Shown here one piece after another: positions 52,773-62,523 of a stretch of 64,000 nucleotides of DNA. Location: positions 1 through 64,000 of the forward strand of contig NJBF01000013.1 in assembly GCA_003144275.1 (NCBI GenBank). The letters run 5' to 3'. Under the pieces are notes generated by a model. It was not told the origin of the DNA, searched no databases, and saw nothing but the letters and a program-made list of their open reading frames with translations. Origin of the DNA: Candidatus Heimdallarchaeota archaeon B3_Heim (GTDB taxonomy: Archaea > Asgardarchaeota > Heimdallarchaeia > Hodarchaeales > Hodarchaeaceae). Position 1 is the first letter of the stretch. Each line of letters opens with the position of its first letter. The position numbers were made by a program, and so were the translations under genes.

Positions 52773-55700
52773 ATGATTGAATTAGAATTCCAAGAATATG
52801 TTGAACAAATAAAAAAAACTCTAACAGCGCAGATCAAACTCGCTAATCAGGCGAGAAGTCTCAAATATGACCCATATTCTTCAATCGAATCAATAATTAC
52901 ACCTTCATCAACTGATAATATTCTCGCCATATTAAACATACCTGGTTTAGAAAATTATCTTCCAGAGAAAATTAATCAGAACAGAAATCTTTTACTCCTT
53001 GCGGCTGATGTAGCAAAACAAATTGTCAATGGAAGGTTCATAAAAAAACCCAAGGAACAGTTAATTTTACTAGCAATTCAAAGTTCATTTGTAATTCTAA
53101 GTCGTGGGCAATGTTCAGTTCCGAAAGAATATGTACCCAAAGTGAGGATTGATCCTAAACAAAATTATTTGACACTTTTTTTTGCAAATACTATTCGTTA
53201 TGTTCCAGGTACCATAATTGGCCTTGCAATTCTAATTTCTGACTATCTTCGGGGCATTTTACATTTAAACCGCTTTCATTCAAGTCCTGATTCAATTGGA
53301 CGATATGAAGAAGAATTAGAAATATTCCTCAAAATGAATGATCGGGTTTTTCAGTTCAATGTAGATCATGTAAGAGTATTTATACAAAATATTGGAGTAG
53401 AATTATCTAGTGAGCCTTATGAGAGAATAGAAGTTCAAAGATATCGAAATTTACCAAAACTGACTAATCACTTACGAATGGGGCTTTGTGTTACCCTAGA
53501 ACGAATACTTCACGACTTACAACCAATAATAATTCAAAAATTACAAGCTGGCATTCCCGAATGGGGATGGTTAGATAAATTACAATTTATCATCCCAAAA
53601 CAGAATAGAACATTCGGAACGGAAGATATTCGCAGTACTCAACCTCTCCTTTCCCAATCAAATCGAGCTGGTGGATTTAGACTAAGATATGGTGAATCAA
53701 GAATCACTGGTTTTGGCACTATTGGTATTCATCCTGTCACAATGGCGCTTACAGGTATTTTAACACCTGGATGTACTGTTCAATTAGATTTTTCTGATAA
53801 ATTTTATGCGATAAATCCGGTTTCTTCCATAATGGGTCCACTTGTTGAACTAGAGGATGGATCGCTAAAGAGAATAAATTCATTAAATGAACTTCGCAAA
53901 ATGAAGATTTCTACAAAACAAATTTGGGAAATGGGAGACATTTTAATGTCTACTTCAGATATCCCAATATCTACACTGATTATATTCTCTGCATGGACGG
54001 AAGAATGGTGGAATCGGGAAATTAAAAGTGCCATTGCCACAAAAGAAGTTAATATTGCTGAAGTCTTGAAGTCGGGAAATCTCTCTGAAGGGGTATTGAA
54101 TCAGATGCTCCATAAACCTCTAAACTATTATCCGACTTGGGATTTAGCCATTTTATTATCAAAAGCATTCGATATCCCACTCCACCCGAAATTTTCACTT
54201 AATTGGAACGAGATTGCAATAAGTGATTTTATTCTATTGGTACAAAAATTAAAAGCAAATCCTGATACTTCTCTTCATGTAGATGATGAAATTTTAAGAA
54301 TAATTAAACAATTAGGCGCCTCATTTGAAATCATTGAGGAAAAAATCCATTCTGAGATTCTTAATCCTTTCTTTACAATATTTAAGCAGAAATTCTCTAA
54401 AATGATGGAGATTTTGAAGGAAGATGTGGAAGAATTAACTGTAGAATTTCTTTGTCAAGAAATGCTTGAAATACCTGTTCGCTCGTTATGTTACAGGAGG
54501 ATAGGTTTTAAACTCATCAGAATAGAAAAAGCAGAGACAAGATTCACCAATCCCCCACACCACAGCTTATTTCCTTTAGGTAAACATGGAGGGCCCCAAA
54601 AAGATTTCTTTAAGGTGTCACAAGATACGAGTATTGAAATACGGGTAGCTGATCGTTATTGTATTTCCTGTAAAATTTATTCTTTCAAGGTGTATTGTCC
54701 CGAGTGTAAACAAAAAACTGAACAAAAATATAGATGTCGTGAAGGACATACTTCTGATAATTCAATCTGTAGTCAGTGTGAGAAAAGAGCATATCCTACG
54801 AAACCTAAAATGCTTAATATAAACGGAATGCTTAATTCTGGAATAAAAAAAGCAGGGTCTCCTGAAGTTAAAAAGGTTAAGGGGGTTTCATACCTAGATA
54901 ATACCTATGGAATTCCAGAGAATTTAATAAAAGGAATCTTGAGAGCTAAACATGGGTTATTTGTATTTAAAGATGGTACCACGAGATTTAACTATACAAA
55001 TAGTCCAATAAGGACTTTTACATCTAATGAAATAAGTACCTCTTTAGACGAAATTCAAAGACTTGGTTATTCTCATGATATCTATGGTGAAGATCTAACG
55101 GATGAGGAACAATTAATCGAAATCTTTCCTTATGATATAATCATTAATAAAAAGGGGGCGAAATTCGTATTTGCGCAAAGTAAGTTTATAGATGATGAAT
55201 TAGCGTTTCAGTATAATTCTTCTCCTTATTATCGATTACAATCCTATGAAAATGTGATTGGATTATTAGTTGTGGGTATCTCCCCAACCTCACAAGTCGG
55301 TGTTATAGGACGTATAATTGGATACTCAAAAAATAATGTTCTATTTGCTCATCCTCTTTGGCATCTTCTTAAATCTCGATCTTGTAATGGAGCTACTGAT
55401 TCAATCACGCTACTACTGGATGTTCTACTTAACTTCTCTAGTGAATTTATACCTGCATCTCATGGAGGAGCCTTAGATATACCTTCGGTTATCAATTTAG
55501 TAGATAGCTGGGTAGATCTTTTAGATTACTCTAAACACAATATTTCGGTAATGAATCGTACATTTTATCAGGAAATACCATATAATCTAGAACAAATCAA
55601 CGTATTATCTTATGAAATTTCCTTACTTACATCACCAGAGGTAGCAGTTCAGACTTCCAATGATATATCCGCTTTTTCAATAGAGAATAAATTTATTGAG

Positions 55701-56114
55701 AAAAAAATTGTGGATCGGATAAATATCGCTCTTGAGAGCCTGCAAAGTATTCGAGGAGTAGAGGAAGGAAAATATGTTGATAATTTATTGATCAATGATT
55801 TTTTAATTAAGATAACATTGTCTATTTCACGTTTTTTTCAACAACCTGTCAGATGCAAATTATGTAAAACAACTTATAGGAGAGTTCCGTTATCAGACAA
55901 GTGTCCAGTTTGTAATAATAAAACATTGGAGCTCACACTGTCAAAAGGATGGGTCCTCAGATATCTTCAAATAATAAACCAACTCTCTAATAAGTACTCC
56001 GCTGATTTGTCAGAATATACCAAATCTTGGATCAGGTATATCGAGTTAAACAAGAATCTCTTATTCGATGTAGGCCCACGGCCTACAACTCTTTTTTTTA
56101 ACGACTCTACCTAA
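52773..56114 (+). CDS. Catalytically inactivated homologue of DNA polymerase D large subunit (DP2)
   Basis: The 1,113-residue protein aligns with archaeal DP2 through its length (YVEEWW-like WTEEWW, LFPLGKHGGPQKD, VIGLLVVGISPTSQVGVIGRIIGYS, LLLDVLLNFSSEFIP). The catalytic motif of active DP2 (C-D-G-D-E-D) reads C-N-G-A-T-D at residues 871-876 (55383-55400), so both metal-binding Asp of the D-x-D pair are lost. The nearby GRPEKA motif is degenerate (residues 577-587), and the GD-FLE-NNH segment is altered (387-400). Zinc sites remain (CISC and CPEC, then CSQC; CKLC and CPVC). The frame has no stops, so the protein is likely kept for a structural or regulatory role. Confidence 0.85.
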   Translation: MIELEFQEYVEQIKKTLTAQIKLANQARSLKYDPYSSIESIITPSSTDNILAILNIPGLENYLPEKINQNRNLLLLAADVAKQIVNGRFIKKPKEQLILLAIQSSFVILSRGQCSVPKEYVPKVRIDPKQNYLTLFFANTIRYVPGTIIGLAILISDYLRGILHLNRFHSSPDSIGRYEEELEIFLKMNDRVFQFNVDHVRVFIQNIGVELSSEPYERIEVQRYRNLPKLTNHLRMGLCVTLERILHDLQPIIIQKLQAGIPEWGWLDKLQFIIPKQNRTFGTEDIRSTQPLLSQSNRAGGFRLRYGESRITGFGTIGIHPVTMALTGILTPGCTVQLDFSDKFYAINPVSSIMGPLVELEDGSLKRINSLNELRKMKISTKQIWEMGDILMSTSDIPISTLIIFSAWTEEWWNREIKSAIATKEVNIAEVLKSGNLSEGVLNQMLHKPLNYYPTWDLAILLSKAFDIPLHPKFSLNWNEIAISDFILLVQKLKANPDTSLHVDDEILRIIKQLGASFEIIEEKIHSEILNPFFTIFKQKFSKMMEILKEDVEELTVEFLCQEMLEIPVRSLCYRRIGFKLIRIEKAETRFTNPPHHSLFPLGKHGGPQKDFFKVSQDTSIEIRVADRYCISCKIYSFKVYCPECKQKTEQKYRCREGHTSDNSICSQCEKRAYPTKPKMLNINGMLNSGIKKAGSPEVKKVKGVSYLDNTYGIPENLIKGILRAKHGLFVFKDGTTRFNYTNSPIRTFTSNEISTSLDEIQRLGYSHDIYGEDLTDEEQLIEIFPYDIIINKKGAKFVFAQSKFIDDELAFQYNSSPYYRLQSYENVIGLLVVGISPTSQVGVIGRIIGYSKNNVLFAHPLWHLLKSRSCNGATDSITLLLDVLLNFSSEFIPASHGGALDIPSVINLVDSWVDLLDYSKHNISVMNRTFYQEIPYNLEQINVLSYEISLLTSPEVAVQTSNDISAFSIENKFIEKKIVDRINIALESLQSIRGVEEGKYVDNLLINDFLIKITLSISRFFQQPVRCKLCKTTYRRVPLSDKCPVCNNKTLELTLSKGWVLRYLQIINQLSNKYSADLSEYTKSWIRYIELNKNLLFDVGPRPTTLFFNDST

Positions 56115-56277
56115 AGAAAGTTTATCCACAGAAATAATTGATCCGGTGTATAATTGGAATTCGATTTTATGCAAAAGCTTTTTTAGGTAGAGAGTCTTCA
56201 GTAATTAGAATCTATCGCTCATTCTAGACTATACTATGCGAGAGATTGAACAATTGCGTTTATAGGTGATTTTCTAA

Positions 56278-56874
56278 ATGACCAATGACCAAGAAGAAGT
56301 ATTAGTGGGAGCGTTAATAAAAGGCCCAATTATTTCCATGTCAAGTAATCTCCCCATCACAGAAGCCGCAAAACTAATGAAAAATCATCAAGTCGGTTCT
56401 GTCATAATAAAAGATGAAGATATTGTCGGAATTTTGACGAAAGGCGATATTATTCAAAGAGTCGTTGGTCGTGCATTAGATCCAGGCATTGTTCTTGCGG
56501 GAGATGCCATGAGCAAACCAGTTTGTTTTGTTTCCTCTGATGAGACTTTAGATGCCACGATACGTCATATGTCAAACCTAAAAATCGAACGTATATTAGT
56601 AGTAGATGCTCAAGACTCGTCCAATGCATTAGGTATTGTTTCAACTAATGATCTTCTGACTTTTGCTCCAGAGTTGTTGGCTATTCATCGCGAGCAACAA
56701 ATGATAATGGCTCAACCCAATTCTGAACTAACACCTCCCCATCTTCAAGGATTTTGTGATGATTGTGGTAACTATTCAGTTAATCTATCTACTGCCAATG
56801 GATATACTTTATGTAAGCAATGCATTGGTGATCAAACACGAGAAGATCATATCGATGATGATGAAATAATGTAA
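56278..56874 (+). CDS. CBS-domain pair protein with C-terminal zinc ribbon
   Basis: The 198 residues contain two CBS motifs (about 15-75 and 78-140), the type that binds adenine nucleotides. A C-terminal zinc ribbon follows (CDDCG at about 161 and CKQC at about 181). It could report energy state to a partner. It overlaps nothing and lies between the DP2-like gene and the convergent RqcH gene. Confidence 0.88.
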   Translation: MTNDQEEVLVGALIKGPIISMSSNLPITEAAKLMKNHQVGSVIIKDEDIVGILTKGDIIQRVVGRALDPGIVLAGDAMSKPVCFVSSDETLDATIRHMSNLKIERILVVDAQDSSNALGIVSTNDLLTFAPELLAIHREQQMIMAQPNSELTPPHLQGFCDDCGNYSVNLSTANGYTLCKQCIGDQTREDHIDDDEIM

Positions 56875-56889
56875 TATTTGGTTTCGTCC

Positions 56890-58920
56890 TTATTTTATTG
56901 TATTCTCAACATTGAATATTGTGGAATTATGAGGAACAGCCTGTACAATTTCATTAAGGTCAAGAGCTTTTAATTTCGCCTTTTGCTCTGCGGTTGTAAC
57001 TTTCTTCAGAAATATCTTTTGAATTTGTTTCGCAATTTTACCTTTCGTTTCATTTCCAGGTTTTATCATGACTACAATAGGACTATGTTTAGACACCTGC
57101 TCTGGAGATCCATAGATAACTTTAATATTAAATTCGCTTTCTTGGTATCCAATAGCAAGCTCTAGAACTGTTCCACGAACATAACTTCTTTTTCCCCTTA
57201 CCATTATTCCTCCTTTTGGAATATATTCTCCGCTGGGAGCTGAAAAACCTACATTTTCTCCAAGAACATAATAAACATCAATTGCGGCATAACCTGCTTT
57301 CCAAGCACTTGAAAAACTGGCTGCCATTCTAGCTGCGAGATGTAATTCTTCCTCAGATATTTCTTTATCACTACTCTCACGAATAATTACGGTGTATGGT
57401 GCACCCTGCACTTCTGCATGAAAAAAGAAGTCATCTTTCTTCATTCGTCTTTTAGCAATTTCATCATTTGTAGAGATATCTTTCCCACCGATAATCAAGA
57501 ATCCATTTGATGAAAATGTCCAATGATACTTCTCATACCAGTTTCTTTTCCGTCTTTTCAGAGTTATTGTATCAGCAACGGTTTGTTCATCTATATTTTC
57601 ATTTAGAGAATCAATTTTAGATTTAGTTTCTAATATCGCATTTTCTGCAGGGATCACTTTACGTCCTGCTTTTTTGGATCGTTTATAATAATTACTAGCA
57701 ATTTCTGTAGCATTCTGACGAAAATCTACCTCGATGATATCAAAACTAAGGTTAATCCTTATAGTTCCACGTTTAGGAGTGATTCCCTCAAATATTCGCG
57801 CGGATGATATGTTATTTTCCTTTGCTTGCTCTAATTTTCCTATTATTTCCTCCCACGTTACATTCTTTTTCCGGGCATTCATTATTGTCGAGAGTAATTC
57901 ATCTATATCACTGAGGTGAAGATATATTGCATCTCCAATCTTTTTGTACAATATTTGTTTTTGTTTATGGTGATTTAAAATCTCCTGTTGAGAATGAAGG
58001 ACCTTTTCATGCTGTTCTCTCTTTCGTTGATAATTATTCAATCCTGGAGAGATTACAGGTGATTCATGTGAATAGAAAAAATCCAATGCACTCGAAAAAG
58101 ATTCAAATTCCTTTATCTGGTAGGGATTTGATTTGAATGAAATGGGCTGAAAAGCTATCGGTCGCTCTTGAGAATCAATAGACACAGATGGTTCTAGTTC
58201 ATCTAATTCTTGTGTGATCTCTTGAATAACTGAGATAATCTTCTCAATATCTTCTTCAGTTATTGTGCTACACATTTTAGTTTTAGGTATAATAGCTCTG
58301 GCTAGTATTTCCTCCATTAATATACCTCCTCCACCAGTATTTCGTGCTAATACTCTGACAATCTCTTCTTCTGTATTGTTGGATGAACTGAGTATTTTTT
58401 TGATTTCATCAGCTGGCATAGAAAGAATGGGTTGTCCTCTACTAGGAGGTAATGTAAATTCCTTTCCAGGTAATACATCTCTATGTCGCATCTTCCTATA
58501 CCAAGAAGCAAAGATGACTTTGTTTTCATCTCCCACAACAACAAAGTTGGGTTTAGTTCCAAACAGTTCAACAATTACCTTATAGGTCTGCTTTCCCAAA
58601 AATTCAAATTCCACTAATCGGTCAAAATCGATTTGTTTAATGTTTTTAACTATTGCACCCTTAAGATGGGCTCTTAATGCTAATATCTTATCTTCAGGTC
58701 GTTCTGGTACATCATACTTGAATTCAGATATGTGAATTCGTGTACCTGGTTCAATTAATAAAAAAGGGGTTTTGTAAGGTCCCATTCCTTTAAGTTTGAG
58801 GAGAAAAAATCGGTCCGAACTATCACGATAGACATTATCCACTCTATATCCGATAATCCCCTGTAATTCATTTATGATGGCAAAGATATCCAAGCTGGAC
58901 ATTTGTTTCATGAGAGACAT
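56890..58920 (-). CDS. rqcH: RqcH/NEMF-family ribosome quality control protein
   Basis: Members bind stalled large subunits and tRNA and add C-terminal alanine tails in bacteria, or Ala/Thr in yeast Rqc2. The 676 residues show the NFACT-N domain (SSLDIFAIINELQGIIGYRVDNVY, RIHISEF, RPEDKILALRAHLKGA), the helical middle with a coiled-coil arm (about 290-440) and the NFACT-R domain with WYEKYHWTFSSNGFLIIGGKD and GAPYTVIIRES. ATG 58920 or an ATG three codons later are both plausible starts. Confidence 0.93.
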   Translation of the reverse strand: MSLMKQMSSLDIFAIINELQGIIGYRVDNVYRDSSDRFFLLKLKGMGPYKTPFLLIEPGTRIHISEFKYDVPERPEDKILALRAHLKGAIVKNIKQIDFDRLVEFEFLGKQTYKVIVELFGTKPNFVVVGDENKVIFASWYRKMRHRDVLPGKEFTLPPSRGQPILSMPADEIKKILSSSNNTEEEIVRVLARNTGGGGILMEEILARAIIPKTKMCSTITEEDIEKIISVIQEITQELDELEPSVSIDSQERPIAFQPISFKSNPYQIKEFESFSSALDFFYSHESPVISPGLNNYQRKREQHEKVLHSQQEILNHHKQKQILYKKIGDAIYLHLSDIDELLSTIMNARKKNVTWEEIIGKLEQAKENNISSARIFEGITPKRGTIRINLSFDIIEVDFRQNATEIASNYYKRSKKAGRKVIPAENAILETKSKIDSLNENIDEQTVADTITLKRRKRNWYEKYHWTFSSNGFLIIGGKDISTNDEIAKRRMKKDDFFFHAEVQGAPYTVIIRESSDKEISEEELHLAARMAASFSSAWKAGYAAIDVYYVLGENVGFSAPSGEYIPKGGIMVRGKRSYVRGTVLELAIGYQESEFNIKVIYGSPEQVSKHSPIVVMIKPGNETKGKIAKQIQKIFLKKVTTAEQKAKLKALDLNEIVQAVPHNSTIFNVENTIK

Positions 58921-59219
58921 TAACTCCTGAGATAATTTACAGAGAATAGGTCTGAGTTACAGTTACCTTACGAGATAACTCCCAATTTCCTAATATCTCT
59001 ATTTTCAAGCAAAATCGTATAATTGAGATTTATGTTTTGTTAGATTAATGATTGAAAGAAATCGATTGGAGTTAATCTTATTGTCTTTCTCTGAATTGAA
59101 TAAGTAATTTACATTGGATTTGTGAAGATTTATTAAGTGTGGTATGAAATTTGCATTATAATTGATAAGAGGGGAGAAATAGTCATATACATAGCATTTA
59201 GAAAAATGGACGGTCATAA

Positions 59220-59813
59220 ATGGCATCAACAGAGTCACGAACAAAAACCACGAATCCCCTAATTAATACCATATTAGTTATTTCTGTCGGTTTATCAGCC
59301 TTAGAAATATCTCAGTTAATATTTGATCCTTCTAAAGCTGCAGCAATTACTTCTTTGAGATTTGATCATGTTTTTGCGAATATGTATCAAGGAATGTTCT
59401 TGAGAGCAGAAACATTAACTTCATTCTGGTCGATATTAGTAGCATGGGCAATTTCAGGGATGGTAGCGGGTGTTAGAGCAAAACATGGCCTTTTAGGCGC
59501 AATAGCTGGATTCTTCGGAACTCTCTTAGGTTCAAGCCTTCTGCTGGTTGTTCATTTTGGAAGCGAGACAAATGTGACAATCGCAAATGAGTTCATTTTT
59601 GGTGTGGTTGCTTCCACCCTTGTCGCCTGTATCGCAGCATATGCAACAGGAACAGCTACAAAACCCAAGAAGGCATCTGTTAAATATAAAAAGACAAGAA
59701 AAGCGTGGGATGCATCAAAAACAAAAGATGTATGGATGTGTAGCAGGTGTGGTCAGAAAATACCCCCAGGAGCATTTACCTGTCCCAATTGTGGGGAACC
59801 TGTTATCGAATAA
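59220..59813 (+). CDS. Membrane protein with C-terminal zinc ribbon, unknown function
   Basis: The 197 residues have about four hydrophobic helices (16-35, 68-90, 92-113 and 122-145), a Lys-rich linker, then a zinc ribbon CSRCGQKIPPGAFTCPNCG at the C-terminus. I do not recognise a specific family. Similar ribbon-tailed membrane proteins are common in archaea. Confidence 0.75.
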   Translation: MASTESRTKTTNPLINTILVISVGLSALEISQLIFDPSKAAAITSLRFDHVFANMYQGMFLRAETLTSFWSILVAWAISGMVAGVRAKHGLLGAIAGFFGTLLGSSLLLVVHFGSETNVTIANEFIFGVVASTLVACIAAYATGTATKPKKASVKYKKTRKAWDASKTKDVWMCSRCGQKIPPGAFTCPNCGEPVIE

Positions 59814-59847
59814 AAAGAAGGAAATTGATAAAAAAGAAGAATGTTAT

Positions 59848-60375
59848 TCACATTATTCTCTTTTGTCTTAGATCTTCTAATTTCTCACTTATTGAGTCGA
59901 TTTCTTCTGATAATTGAATCAGAACCGAATCCAATTCACGAAACTTTCTATTCTCAACCACAGTAAGAAGATCTTTTACAACAGTCCCTAATTCATTAGA
60001 TCGAAGGGATTTATGAGCATTCCGAACTGTGGGTTCCATATGCTTTAGTATATCAATAATTTCTCCTGATAATTGTGTAGCTTGGCTTGGTAGTGAACTT
60101 TCCATAATTTCGATTCCAGAGATTTCTGCGAGGAGATCTGTTAGATCCCAATACCTCTCTCTTAGTTCATCGATAATGACACCGATTCGTTTAAATCTTT
60201 GTTTTTTATCTAAACCATCATCCGAACTTCCATTAGCATCAGCTAATTTGGAAGCGTGGGTGCGTAACTCTTCATAAAAATCTGAAGAGAGAGCACGTCT
60301 GTCCTCAATTTCACGCACCATTCGATTCATTTCAGAATAAATAGAAGTAGAGGTGCGATATTCGGTGTTGTTCAA
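59848..60375 (-). CDS. Predicted all-helical cytoplasmic protein of unknown function
   Basis: The 175 residues are charged and helical, without hydrophobic helices, cysteines or recognised motifs. Heptad-like repeats appear near the C-terminus (LTVVENRKFRELDSVLIQL, then SEEIDSISEKLEDL). It converges on the zinc-ribbon membrane gene. A coiled-coil adaptor is possible. Confidence 0.6.
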   Translation of the reverse strand: MNNTEYRTSTSIYSEMNRMVREIEDRRALSSDFYEELRTHASKLADANGSSDDGLDKKQRFKRIGVIIDELRERYWDLTDLLAEISGIEIMESSLPSQATQLSGEIIDILKHMEPTVRNAHKSLRSNELGTVVKDLLTVVENRKFRELDSVLIQLSEEIDSISEKLEDLRQKRIM

Positions 60376-61235
60376 ACTTTTTCAGTCTCCTATAAAGTGA
60401 TTACAATTCCTTGTGTAAGAAATAACGGCCGTATCAAATCCGTTGAGTATTCGTTGTTAGTACTAGAAACACCGTAATAATACATGAAATGTAATTCACT
60501 AGTGAGTAATAAGCTTTTCGAAAACTGAAATCGAATTCTTCAGAATTAATCGCCCCTTTTTTCATTAGGGGGCTATTTCGAGTTATAATCTTATAAATTA
60601 CCCTTCTCTACGTTTTATTACGGTTCTATTTGTTAAAATATCAACTATTTTAAGAAATAAGTAGTTTTAACTTAAGATTCCTTTCAATTTCCATAGTGGA
60701 ATAAAAATATTTATGAGGATTACAAGAAAAGATTTTTCATGACTTGCTGATATGTGACTAACCATGACTATATTTGTCAGACAACGCAGTATAACTGAGT
60801 TCTGGACAGGATGAGTCACGCATCCGCTATCCGGAAAAAACCAATTCAGCTTATGAATTCGTTTTCGAGGGACTACTTGTTACTAGGGGGTTAGCATTCT
60901 CTCTTGATTCCTCGAATTTCTGCAACCACTGGTCACACCTCCCTCGCCTTTGACGGGTAACTCGTCTAACGTAGTTACAAGGGAGGCCTTCCAGAAACAT
61001 TGAGCTATCTTTTGTTCATCACCTCTGTTTCTTCAGGTTTTGAGGGGAGGAGCCTTTTTAAGATTTTCAGAGAGAGAGTAAGGTGATAATGAGAAAATAT
61101 ATTTATCGGAAAAAATTGGTCATATTAAAGGAAAACCATTTGTAGGAGTGATTAGTTATGTTCACTCATTACGTCTAAATATCATTGGGGATTTAGAATA
61201 GAATTCTTAAACTACTTCAATTATAGGTTGTTATT
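60376..61235. other. Long intergenic region with structured-RNA candidate
   Basis: No coding frame is seen in these 860 bases. The first ~300 bases are AT-rich. The middle (about 60738-61065) is more structured and G/C-richer (see the separate entry). The end holds the nucleotidyltransferase promoter, with AATATATTTATC near 61096. Confidence 0.6.
60738..61065 (+). ncRNA. Candidate structured non-coding RNA of unknown type
   Basis: Three stem-loops can be drawn in about 190 bases. TTCTGG..GGATG (60800-60813) pairs with CATCC..CCGGAA (60821-60836). TTCGAGG (60864-60870) pairs with CCTCGAA (60910-60916). CCTCCCT (60938-60944) pairs with AGGGAGG (60980-60986), with GTAACT/AGTTAC nested inside. 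A TATA-like TATTTATG (60708-60715) would place the start near 60738. A T-run (61051-61061) follows GGAGGAGCC. Plus strand is preferred. I saw neither the 7S RNA nor the RNase P RNA signature. Confidence 0.5.
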
Positions 61236-62510
61236 ATGGATGCAATAGTTTTAACCGCTGGGAAGGGTACACGTCTTTTACCACTGACAAAACATTTACC
61301 TAAACCATTGTTTCCAATCGCAGGGAAACCATTACTTTGCAATATTCTGGACTCATTTAGTGAAAAGATTTCCCGTGTGATAATTGTTGTTGGGCATGAA
61401 AAAAAACAAATCATAGCGAGAATAAATAAGGAATCCTATCCATTTGAAATAGTCTGGGTAACCCAAAAGGAGCAAAAAGGAACTGGTCATGCTATCCAAC
61501 TGTGTAAACATCTTGTTACCTCAAATCCGTTTTTTATGATGTATGGTGATATATTTACAAGTCGAACTACTATCCAAAACATCATTAATTATCCTCTGTC
61601 TACAAAAAATGTAAATGGTGTTATAGCCACTTTTGAAGTAGATGCACCAGAGAAGTATGGGTGTTTAGAAACCATTAATGAGAAACTGGTTCATATTTGG
61701 GAAAAACAACCTGATCCACCAAGTCGTTTCATCAATGCAGGATTGATGATCATACCTGAAGAGATTTTCACAATTTTAGAGAAATTAGAGGAATCAGATC
61801 GAGGGGAAATTGAACTGACAGATGGAATTAATAAATTAGTACAAGCTGGTAAGCCCTTTGGTTTTTATGAAATTGATGATTATTGGATAGATACTGGGTA
61901 CCCCTGGGATTTACTTTCAGCAAATGCACTTGGACTAAAACAAATACGCCGTGACTCTAAAATTTTGCCAGTAGCAGGTGTGACAATAGAAGGTCCTGTG
62001 GAAATTTCTGACTCGGCAGTCTTACGTCCAGGAACGTTTATTCAAGGGCCTGTAGTTATTGATGAGGATGCAGTGGTTGGTCCAAACAGCTTTATTCGAT
62101 CTGGAACTTATATTGGGAAAAATGTTCGGATTGGTAATGCTGTGGAAATTAAAAATAGTATTATTCTTGATGGTACAACTATTGGTCATCTATCCTATGT
62201 AGGTGATTCGATCATTGGGAGTATGTGTAATTTTGGTGCAGGGACTAAGGTTGCTAATTTAAAACTGGATAATGGACTGATTTCGATGCAAATTCAAGGA
62301 AATCGGGTTGATAGTGGAAAAAGGAAATTAGGCACAATAATGGGAGATAATGTTAAAACAGGAATAAATGTTTCAATTATGCCTGGGATATGCATTGGTG
62401 AGAACTCTCTTATTGGTGCACATACTCTTATATCTACTAATATTCCTCCAAACAGTCTTTCTTATTATGAACCCGAGACTGGTCGTGTAATCCTTAAAGA
62501 AAACAAGTAG
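61236..62510 (+). CDS. Bifunctional sugar-1-phosphate nucleotidylyltransferase/acyltransferase (GlmU/RmlA-like)
   Basis: The N-terminal half (1-235) is an NTP transferase: LTAGKGTRLLPLTKHLPKPLFPIAGKP, the MMYGDIF Asp, and DYWIDTGYPWDL. The C-terminal half (about 245-424) is a left-handed beta-helix with hexapeptide-like repeats (PVVIDEDAVVGPNSFIRSGTYIGKNVRIG and following). This is the layout of archaeal GlmU-type enzymes producing UDP-GlcNAc or related nucleotide sugars. The exact sugar is not shown. Confidence 0.9.
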   Translation: MDAIVLTAGKGTRLLPLTKHLPKPLFPIAGKPLLCNILDSFSEKISRVIIVVGHEKKQIIARINKESYPFEIVWVTQKEQKGTGHAIQLCKHLVTSNPFFMMYGDIFTSRTTIQNIINYPLSTKNVNGVIATFEVDAPEKYGCLETINEKLVHIWEKQPDPPSRFINAGLMIIPEEIFTILEKLEESDRGEIELTDGINKLVQAGKPFGFYEIDDYWIDTGYPWDLLSANALGLKQIRRDSKILPVAGVTIEGPVEISDSAVLRPGTFIQGPVVIDEDAVVGPNSFIRSGTYIGKNVRIGNAVEIKNSIILDGTTIGHLSYVGDSIIGSMCNFGAGTKVANLKLDNGLISMQIQGNRVDSGKRKLGTIMGDNVKTGINVSIMPGICIGENSLIGAHTLISTNIPPNSLSYYEPETGRVILKENK

Positions 62511-62523
62511 GGTTAGAGTACGT

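Noticed and set aside
52773..56114. Intein or sequencing error as the cause of the altered DP2 motif
   Set aside because: Length is normal, no intein motifs are present, the frame is continuous, and changes occur at several separated motifs, which points to true divergence.
59005..59244. 79-residue leftward frame upstream of RqcH
   Set aside because: Low-complexity, Asn/Phe/Tyr-rich, lies in a promoter gap and overlaps the start of the zinc-ribbon gene.
60738..61065. SRP 7S RNA or RNase P RNA
   Set aside because: I saw neither the 7S apical GGAAGG-x-AGCAGC motif nor the RNase P GAGGAAAGTCC core on either strand, so I leave the RNA unassigned.
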